Both the position numbers and the translations under genes were made by a program. DNA of 64,000 nt, taken from assembly GCA_016714565.1 (NCBI GenBank), contig JADKDM010000011.1:1-64000 (forward strand), written 5' to 3'. The notes beneath the pieces were generated by a model. It ran no database searches and was not told where the DNA came from. It saw only the letters and a list, made by a program, of their open reading frames with translations. This stretch comes from Candidatus Villigracilis propinquus (GTDB lineage: Bacteria; Chloroflexota; Anaerolineae; Anaerolineales; Villigracilaceae). Shown here in pieces: positions 58,572 through 64,000 of this stretch; positions within the stretch are counted from its first letter, which is position 1; each line of letters starts with the position of its first letter.

Positions 58572-59765
58572 ATGTCCAAAAAACAAACACCTTCTGTTGA
58601 CCCCGTTGTGATCGTCATGCTCGGCGTTGTATTCGTTGCAGTTGCCGCTGCAATGATCGCATTCCAACCCGACTCGAATTCCATCAACATCGCCACAGAT
58701 GCAGGCACGATGAGCCAGCTTCTCGTTGCATTTGTCACTGGTATCACCACCGGCGGATTAAGCTGCCTCGCGGTGCAGGGCGGTTTGCTCGCAAGTTCAC
58801 TCGCTCATCAGATCGAGCAGGATTATGTCGAACATGCTGCGACAAACAAAAAAGTAAAAGCAGCCCCGCGTTCCAACTCTGCTTTGCCCATTGCACTCTT
58901 TCTACTTGCAAAACTGGCCGCGTACACATTGCTCGGCGCGCTCCTCGGCTGGCTGGGTTCGTATCTCACTCTCAGTCCGCTCACCCGCGCCATCCTCATG
59001 ATCGCCATCGGCATCTTCATGATCGGCAACGCGCTGCGCATGTTCAACGTCCATCCCATCTTTCGTTACTTCTCCATCGAGCCGCCGAAATTCATCACGC
59101 GCTACATCCGCCGCACCGCCAAAGGGACAGACACCGCCACGCCAATTTTTCTCGGCCTGCTCACTGTCTTCATTCCCTGTGGCGTCACACAAGCCATGAT
59201 GGCAACCGCCCTCGGCACAGGCAGCATCGCCATGGGCGCCGCCCTGATGTTTGCCTTCACCCTCGGCACCAGCCCCGTCTTTTTCATCATCGCCTATTTG
59301 ACAACTGAACTCGGTTCGCGCCTTGAAAAATTCTTCATGCGATTTGTCGCCGTGCTGGTTCTGATTTTGGGATTTGTGACTCTCGACGGCGGACTCAACT
59401 TAATGGGCTCCCCGCTCTCGCTTCAAAACTTAACCCGCGGCTGGTTCCCATCTCAAACAGAATCCAACGCTGTAGCAGACTCTCCTCAACCCGCCGCAGA
59501 CGGCGCCATCATCCTCGAAGTCCAAAACAGCGGATATTTCCCCACTACCCTCAAAGTCCCCGCAGGACAGGACTTCACCCTAAACCTCGTCACCGACCAA
59601 ACCTACTCCTGCGCAAGGGACTTCGTTATTCCTGCTTTGAACTATTACGAATTGCTCCCCGATACTGGAACCACCCAGGTTAACATCCCCGCCCAAGAAG
59701 CAGGCTCCACGCTCTTCTTCACCTGCTCCATGGGAATGTACACAGGCCAGATCGTTTTTGAATAA
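58572..59765 (+). CDS. TauE/SafE-type membrane protein fused to a cupredoxin
   Basis: A 397-residue protein. Residues 45-300 form a six- to seven-helix membrane domain of the DsbD/CcdA-TauE type with paired Cys in GGLSCLAVQGGLLASSL and FIPCGVTQAMMATALGTG, sites for thiol or metal transfer across the membrane. The C-terminal 90 residues are a cupredoxin domain (ILEVQNSGYFPTTLKVPAG, TYSCARDF, FFTCSMGMYTGQIVF) with Cys and Met ligands of a copper centre. It probably relays copper or electrons between the inner-face chaperone (next gene) and the outside. A known combination in copper-resistance loci. Confidence 0.85.
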   Translation: MSKKQTPSVDPVVIVMLGVVFVAVAAAMIAFQPDSNSINIATDAGTMSQLLVAFVTGITTGGLSCLAVQGGLLASSLAHQIEQDYVEHAATNKKVKAAPRSNSALPIALFLLAKLAAYTLLGALLGWLGSYLTLSPLTRAILMIAIGIFMIGNALRMFNVHPIFRYFSIEPPKFITRYIRRTAKGTDTATPIFLGLLTVFIPCGVTQAMMATALGTGSIAMGAALMFAFTLGTSPVFFIIAYLTTELGSRLEKFFMRFVAVLVLILGFVTLDGGLNLMGSPLSLQNLTRGWFPSQTESNAVADSPQPAADGAIILEVQNSGYFPTTLKVPAGQDFTLNLVTDQTYSCARDFVIPALNYYELLPDTGTTQVNIPAQEAGSTLFFTCSMGMYTGQIVFE

Positions 59766-59826
59766 AAAACTTTCTTTCTTCCTTCCTCTTTCTTGAGAGG
59801 AAAGAAGAAAGAGGAAAGAATCCTCA

Positions 59827-60039
59827 ATGGTCAAAAAGACTTTTAATATCCCTGACATGACCTGCTCCAACTGCGCCATGAAACTCGAGTCCCTCGAAGA
59901 TACTCTCGAAGGCGTCAAAGAGATCAATGCCAGTTATCATAAGCTGGAGATGGTCATCGAATTCGACGAATCAAAGTTGACCGACGACCAGATCGTCGCC
60001 GCGGTAAAGAAAAAAGGGTACACAGCAATTATGAAGTGA
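59827..60039 (+). CDS. Copper chaperone CopZ-like, intact copy
   Basis: A 70-residue HMA domain with MTCSNCAMKLES (CxxC) for Cu(I). It is the last gene of the copper operon and would hand copper to CopA or the TauE-cupredoxin protein. Compared with the broken copZ upstream (54889), this copy is intact and could be the functional one. Start by ATG at 59827 with GAAAGAATC upstream. Confidence 0.9.
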   Translation: MVKKTFNIPDMTCSNCAMKLESLEDTLEGVKEINASYHKLEMVIEFDESKLTDDQIVAAVKKKGYTAIMK

Positions 60040-60044
60040 GTGAA

Positions 60045-60200
60045 AATAGTAAAAAGTAAATAAGTAAAAAGTAGACAAGTACGCAGGTAAGATAATGTGC
60101 GTACTTGTTTTCTTTTTTTACCTTTTACCTTTTACCTTTTACCTTTTACCTTTTACCTTTTACCTTTTACCTTTTACCTTTTACCTTTTACCTTTTACCC
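60045..60200. repeat. AAGTAAA/TTTTACC heptad tract with hairpin
   Basis: AAGTAAA-type units precede a hairpin (ACAAGTACGCA / TGCGTACTTGT). This is followed by eleven or twelve TTTTACC units (60118-60200), which end 3 bp before the -10 of the DUF2203 gene. The tandem part is the longest perfect repeat in the window and is open to slippage. Confidence 0.85.
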
Positions 60201-60202
60201 GT

Positions 60203-60208
60203 TATACT
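60203..60208 (+). promoter_or_regulatory. -10 element of DUF2203, leaderless
   Basis: TATACT ends 7 nt before the ATG at 60216, with no ribosome binding site. The TTTTACC tract occupies the -35 position. Confidence 0.5.
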
Positions 60209-60215
60209 CCCCAAC

Positions 60216-60599
60216 ATGCCAAAATATTACACTCCCAAAGAAGCAAATGAAGCATTGATCATCGTCCGCCCGATCATCGATGAAATGATGCAGATCGGCG
60301 AACGCATCCGCGCCCGACAGCCTGAGATCTGGGACGTGGTGCAAAAGTCCGCTGGCAATGGCGGCAACCCCGCTCTGAGCAAACTGCTTCCGGACTTTGA
60401 CAGGCTCGATATCCTTCTTCATCAAGTTCAGGATATGGGTGTTGAAGTCAAAGACCTGACCATTGGATTGATCGATTTCATCGCCATCCACGAAGGCAGG
60501 GAAGTGTATCTGTGTTGGCAATATGGTGAAGAGAGCATCAAATACTGGCACGAGATCGAAGCGGGTTTTCGAGGTCGTCAGTTGATCGATTGGGAATGA
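60216..60599 (+). CDS. DUF2203 family protein
   Basis: A 127-residue helical protein of the DUF2203 type, starting MPKYYTPKEANEALIIVRP and ending in GEESIKYWHEIEAGFRGRQLIDWE. Function unknown. I chose the ATG at 60216; upstream codons would only translate the TTTTACC repeats as FYLLPFT. The -10 at 60203-60208 with no Shine-Dalgarno indicates a leaderless mRNA. Confidence 0.85.
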   Translation: MPKYYTPKEANEALIIVRPIIDEMMQIGERIRARQPEIWDVVQKSAGNGGNPALSKLLPDFDRLDILLHQVQDMGVEVKDLTIGLIDFIAIHEGREVYLCWQYGEESIKYWHEIEAGFRGRQLIDWE

Positions 60600-60664
60600 G
60601 GCCGTTGTCATATCCCGTGAAGTGTTCTATACTAACGCCCATTCCATAAAGCGGTTGAGTGATA

Positions 60665-61495
60665 ATGAGCATATCCACAATTGGACGGTATGAAGTTGAG
60701 ACGGAACTGACTCAGGGCGGCATGGGCGTCATTTTTTTGGCGCGTGACCCGTACATTCAGCGCCAGGTAGTTGTCAAAGTATTGATGTTCAAGCACACCA
60801 TGGATGATGTCTATCGCGAGTTCTTTCAACGTGAAGCGGAAGTCATCGCCGCGCTGGAGCATCCCTGCATTGTGCCGATCTATGATTTCGGCTGGCACGG
60901 ACAGCAGCCCTACATCGTCATGCGCTACATGTCCGGCGGCAGTTTGGACGATAGACTGCAAAAGGGTGAGATCAAACTCACAGAAATGGCACACATCCTC
61001 AAGCGTGTCGCCGAGGCGTTGGACGCAGCCCATGCAGGCAAGATCATCCATCGCGACATCAAACCATCCAACATCCTGTTTGACTCGACTGGCGAAGCCT
61101 TCCTCTCCGATTTTGGAATTGCAAAATCCCAAACCATCGCTGATGATGAAGGGGAGTGGTTAGTGGGCACACCCGCTTACATGAGCCCCGAGCAGGTAAA
61201 AGGGGATCACGTGGATGGCCGTTCTGATATTTATGCCCTCGGCGTGACGCTCTATCGGCTGCTTTCAGGGAGACTGCCCTTCGCTTCCGCCTCTACCACT
61301 GCACTGATCAACATGCATGTTGAACTGCCCATCCCCGACATTCGACAAGTCAAAGCCAATGTCCCCGCTGTGTGGCAGGAAGTCGTTGCAAAAGCGATGG
61401 CAAAAGACCCCAATGACCGCTATTCCACCGCCAGTGACTTTGCCCGTGATGTGACCGAAGTGGTCTCAGGCAAGTGGTATTTGAGAAAGTTATAA
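60665..61495 (+). CDS. Serine/threonine protein kinase, catalytic domain only
   Basis: A 276-residue Hanks-type kinase. Motifs: glycine loop LTQGGMGVIFLA, VAIK-like VVVKVLM, catalytic HRDIKPSN, DFG in LLSDFGIAKS, APE-like MSPEQVKG. It lacks a membrane helix or sensor domain, so it is likely soluble. Substrates unknown. I start at the ATG at 60665; a GTG at 60659 is also in frame. Followed by a terminator. Confidence 0.88.
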   Translation: MSISTIGRYEVETELTQGGMGVIFLARDPYIQRQVVVKVLMFKHTMDDVYREFFQREAEVIAALEHPCIVPIYDFGWHGQQPYIVMRYMSGGSLDDRLQKGEIKLTEMAHILKRVAEALDAAHAGKIIHRDIKPSNILFDSTGEAFLSDFGIAKSQTIADDEGEWLVGTPAYMSPEQVKGDHVDGRSDIYALGVTLYRLLSGRLPFASASTTALINMHVELPIPDIRQVKANVPAVWQEVVAKAMAKDPNDRYSTASDFARDVTEVVSGKWYLRKL

Positions 61496-61518
61496 GAGAA
61501 GCATCTTCATACTTATCA

Positions 61519-61546
61519 AAGACCTTGTTGCCAAAGACAAGGTCTT
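61519..61546 (+). terminator. Terminator of the kinase gene
   Basis: Stem AAGACCTTGT / ACAAGGTCTT, loop of 8, then ATTTTTTTAT. Confidence 0.85.
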
Positions 61547-61570
61547 ATTTTTTTATACTTATTATTTTCA

Positions 61571-61617
61571 TGGTGGTCGAGTAGGGCGAGCGTTTTTTTG
61601 TCCGTATCGAGACCACA
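61571..61617. repeat. GGTGGTCGAG dispersed repeat, copy 3
   Basis: TGGTGGTCGAGTAGGG faces GTATCGAGACCACA, a single shortened unit just before the rarD start. Confidence 0.75.
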
Positions 61618-61634
61618 TTTACCAAAGGAGAAAA

Positions 61635-62534
61635 ATGAAAAAAGGTATTCTATACGGACTCGGCGCGTATGCGCTTTGGGGGTTCTTCCCGATCTATTGG
61701 AAGTTCTTACATGATGTTCCCGCCCTTCAAGTGATCGGTCATCGCATCGGATGGTCGTTTGTTATTCTGGTGATCTATATTTTCGCCACAAAACAATGGA
61801 ATGATTTTCGCACCGTTGCATTCAACGCAAAAACAATTGGCATTTATGCCATTGCCGGTGTGCTGCTTTCCATCAACTGGCTCATGTATGTGTGGGGCGT
61901 CAACGCAGGCTTCATTGTTGAGACCAGCCTCGGCTATTTCATCAACCCGCTTTTGAGTGTGCTGCTGGGAGTCATCTTCCTGCGTGAACGACTGCGCCCA
62001 GCGCAATGGCTGCCCGTTATTATCGCAGCCATCGGCGTCATCTACTTAACCTATGTGTACGGCCGCCTCCCGTGGATCGCGCTAATCCTCGCCTTTTCCT
62101 TCGGCTTCTATGGGCTTGCCAAAAAACTTGCGCCGCTTGGCTCACTCTATGGCCTCACTCTTGAAACAGGTATCGTTTTTCCCATCGCCTTGATCTATCT
62201 CGTTTTCGTTCAAGTCAATGGCACGGCTGGTTTCCTGCACGACGGCACAACCGTGGACATGTTCCTCGTGGGTGCGGGCATCGTCACCACAATTCCATTG
62301 CTCATGTTCGCTTCGGCCGCCAAAGAGATTCCGCTTTCAATGATAGGCATTCTTCAATACATCGCACCCACGCTGCAATTCCTGATCGGCGTCTTTCTTT
62401 ACAAAGAACCGTTCGACCAATCTCATCTCATCGGCTTTGGTATTGTCTGGGTTGCTCTTATTATTTTCTGGGTCGAGAATTACATCGCACATCGCACTCC
62501 CGTCGAACCCATCCCTGAATTAGGAGAAGGATAA
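61635..62534 (+). CDS. rarD: EamA-family transporter RarD
   Basis: A 299-residue DMT-superfamily permease with ten expected membrane helices. It opens with GLGAYALWGFFPIYWKFLHDVPALQVIGHRI and has the second EamA half (SFGFYGLAKKLAPLGSLYGLTLET), matching RarD. Its substrate is unclear; the name comes from chloramphenicol sensitivity in E. coli. AAAGGAG precedes the ATG. It ends in an overlap with the epimerase gene (TAATG). Confidence 0.88.
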   Translation: MKKGILYGLGAYALWGFFPIYWKFLHDVPALQVIGHRIGWSFVILVIYIFATKQWNDFRTVAFNAKTIGIYAIAGVLLSINWLMYVWGVNAGFIVETSLGYFINPLLSVLLGVIFLRERLRPAQWLPVIIAAIGVIYLTYVYGRLPWIALILAFSFGFYGLAKKLAPLGSLYGLTLETGIVFPIALIYLVFVQVNGTAGFLHDGTTVDMFLVGAGIVTTIPLLMFASAAKEIPLSMIGILQYIAPTLQFLIGVFLYKEPFDQSHLIGFGIVWVALIIFWVENYIAHRTPVEPIPELGEG

Positions 62535-63541
62535 TGAAACTTCTTTTTATCGGCGGCACGGGACTCATCAGCTCTGCATGTTCAGAACTCGCCGTGGAAC
62601 GTGGTCACGAACTTTTTCTTTTGAATCGCTCCTCTTCGACAAAGTACCCTGCACCGGAGCATGCCACTGTTCTACAGGCAGATATCTACGCTGATTCAGC
62701 GCATCTTTCCGCGCTGTTAGCTGGTCATCACTTTGACGCAGTTGTCGACTTCATTGCATATTCTCCCGAAGACATTAACCGCAACGTCTCCCTCTTCCGA
62801 GATAAGACCGATCAATTCGTATTCATCTCGTCGGCGAGCGCCTACCAAAAGCCGGTGAAAAATTATCTCATCACCGAAGAGACTCCGCTGGAGAATCCGT
62901 ACTGGGATTATTCACGCAACAAGATCGCCTGCGAAGAAAAATTGATGAACGAATATCGCACCAGCGGATTCCCCGTCACCATCGTCCGTCCTTCGCACAC
63001 CTACGGCCCTTCGCAAATTCCATCCGCGGCAGGGAGCTGGCAACACCCGTGGACAATCGTTGACCGCATGAAACAAGGCAAGACTATCATCGTCCCTGGG
63101 GATGGCACCTCCCTTTGGGTATTGACGTGGAACGAAGATTTTGCAGTGGGTCTACTCGGCCTGCTTGGAAACAAAAAAGCTGTCGGCGAAGTTTTTCAAA
63201 TTACATCAGACGAAGTTCTCAGCTGGGATCAGATTCATTTGGAACTGTATCAGGCACTCGGTCAGACCCCGAACGTGATCCACATCCCAAGTGATTTCAT
63301 TGCGAGGTTCGATGAAGGCGCAATTGGCAGCCTGATCGGTGATAAATCCAATAGTGTGGTATTTGATAATAGAAAGATCAAACGCTTCGTGCCTGAGTAC
63401 AACTGCAAAGTGAAATGGGGCGAGGGGTTGCGCCGTTCGCTGGCATGGTTTGAAGCCCACCATGAATTTCAGACAATCGACATTGAATCCAACCAACTTT
63501 GGGATAAAATAATCGCAGAATACACAAAAGCTTTTTCATAG
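62534..63541 (+). CDS. NAD-dependent epimerase/dehydratase family protein
   Basis: A 335-residue extended-SDR protein. The glycine motif is FIGGTGLISSACSELA, and the active-site region has YxxxK-like YSRNKIAC (Tyr-x3-Lys). It resembles the CSP41/NmrA-like branch. Substrate unknown. It overlaps rarD and is followed 20 bp later by the phosphofructokinase gene, so all three could be one operon. Confidence 0.82.
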   Translation: MKLLFIGGTGLISSACSELAVERGHELFLLNRSSSTKYPAPEHATVLQADIYADSAHLSALLAGHHFDAVVDFIAYSPEDINRNVSLFRDKTDQFVFISSASAYQKPVKNYLITEETPLENPYWDYSRNKIACEEKLMNEYRTSGFPVTIVRPSHTYGPSQIPSAAGSWQHPWTIVDRMKQGKTIIVPGDGTSLWVLTWNEDFAVGLLGLLGNKKAVGEVFQITSDEVLSWDQIHLELYQALGQTPNVIHIPSDFIARFDEGAIGSLIGDKSNSVVFDNRKIKRFVPEYNCKVKWGEGLRRSLAWFEAHHEFQTIDIESNQLWDKIIAEYTKAFS

Positions 63542-63561
63542 TTTCAACAAGCGAGGCCGCG

Positions 63562-64000
63562 ATGATGAATAAGAAAAAAGGTGTGATCGGTATTCTGACC
63601 GGGGGCGGCGATGTGCCAGGGCTCAACCCTGCCATTCGTGCTGTGACGATCCGTGCCATACGTGAGGGATATCAGGTGATCGGCATCCGTCGTGGCTGGG
63701 CTGGCTTGATTGATATCATCCGCGAGAAGGACGCGGACAACAGCAATAATTTCCAGATACTCTCTGAAGAGATCGTCAATCGCGCAGGCCGCACAGGCGG
63801 GACATTCCTGCACACTTCGCGCACCAACCCGGGCAAGGTTAAGAAGGCGGATGTCCCTGCGCATTTGCAGGACAAGTATGCCGAAGAGAAAAATGACCTG
63901 ACCCCCGAAGTGCTGAAGAATCTTGATTTTCTCGGCATCGATTATATGATCCCCATCGGCGGCGACGATACGCTTAGTTATGGGGTTCGCCTGTACCGTG
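63562..64000 (+). CDS. 6-phosphofructokinase, PPi-type, cut by the window end
   Basis: The first 146 codons of a phosphofructokinase. It starts with IGILTGGGDVPGLNPAIRAV, the TGGxxPGxN phosphate-binding region, and reaches IPIGGDDTLSYG. The GGDD motif (not GGDG) marks PPi-dependent enzymes in the PFK family. Phosphorylation of fructose-6-phosphate by PPi is reversible. The ATG at 63562 is followed by another ATG; GAGG lies 5 nt upstream. The 3' part is beyond the window. Confidence 0.9.
   Translation, partial: MMNKKKGVIGILTGGGDVPGLNPAIRAVTIRAIREGYQVIGIRRGWAGLIDIIREKDADNSNNFQILSEEIVNRAGRTGGTFLHTSRTNPGKVKKADVPAHLQDKYAEEKNDLTPEVLKNLDFLGIDYMIPIGGDDTLSYGVRLYR

Noticed and set aside
60105..60215. 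Upstream extension of DUF2203 encoding FYLLPFT repeats
   Set aside because: It only translates TTTTACC units; the family start is at 60216.

Overview
The window looks like a chromosomal segment of a Chloroflexota bacterium, most likely class Anaerolineae. This is inferred from lipoproteins with Thr/Pro-rich TPTPT-type linkers, the mix of B-type oxidase, cytochrome bd and Rrf2 regulators, and dense short dispersed palindromes. Base composition is moderate. Genes are tightly packed, often with 4-bp ATGA overlaps. Several defects suggest a draft or long-read assembly: two G-homopolymer blocks (43089-43399, 46274-46404) and single-base frame breaks in cydC and copZ.

Layout. 0.1-3.5 kb (minus): electron-transfer flavoprotein etfBA, a GIY-YIG nuclease flanked by palindromic repeats, two hypotheticals and a 38-codon membrane peptide. 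3.7-6.5 kb (plus): tRNA-Leu(CAG) and gyrA. 6.6-10.2 kb (minus): a small membrane protein, birA, a LysM/M23 endopeptidase and rho. 10.4-26.5 kb (minus) is a 16-kb respiratory island. It holds cydABDC with an Rrf2 regulator, a sulfide:quinone oxidoreductase-like flavoprotein behind a possible attenuator, an unusual cytochrome b/ferredoxin/FlpD-like/cytochrome c fusion, a ba3-type oxidase (subunits I, II and a tiny IIa), two SCO copper chaperones and a second Rrf2 regulator.

26.7-39.6 kb: lgt with a histone-like tail; a sulfotransferase; two DppBC-type permeases, the second fused to a beta-propeller; a hydantoinase; two miniature beta-carbonic-anhydrase-like proteins; an IS200-like transposase beside its probable palindromic repeats; an F420-type (DDN) oxidoreductase; and two tandem SulP transporters. 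39.8-54.3 kb is mixed housekeeping: two PlsC acyltransferases, PilZ, thiolase, MalY/PatB lyase, O-methyltransferase, rnhB, glycosyltransferase, tRNA-Pro(TGG), esterase, galE, an MBL hydrolase, and a truncated Crp with a cytochrome c remnant. 54.3-60.0 kb (plus) is a copper-homeostasis operon: csoR with a G/C-tract operator, frameshifted copZ, copA, YHS protein, lipoprotein, TauE/SafE-cupredoxin fusion and a second copZ. 60.2-64.0 kb: DUF2203, a Ser/Thr kinase, rarD, an epimerase and the 5' part of a PPi-type phosphofructokinase.

The most striking structure is a family of degenerate 7-bp repeats, often folded as palindromes. It occurs between genes and also inside cydC, cydD and copA, where unrelated proteins gain the same peptide words (TFDLRPST, SKVESQKS). 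In cydD the reading frame breaks exactly at such a tract. Because 7 is not a multiple of 3, copy-number change could switch these genes on and off, or the element may have inactivated cydDC. The best candidates for new biology are this repeat family, the 778-residue redox fusion, the permease/beta-propeller fusion, and the GTTAT array in front of the cyd-linked Rrf2 gene.
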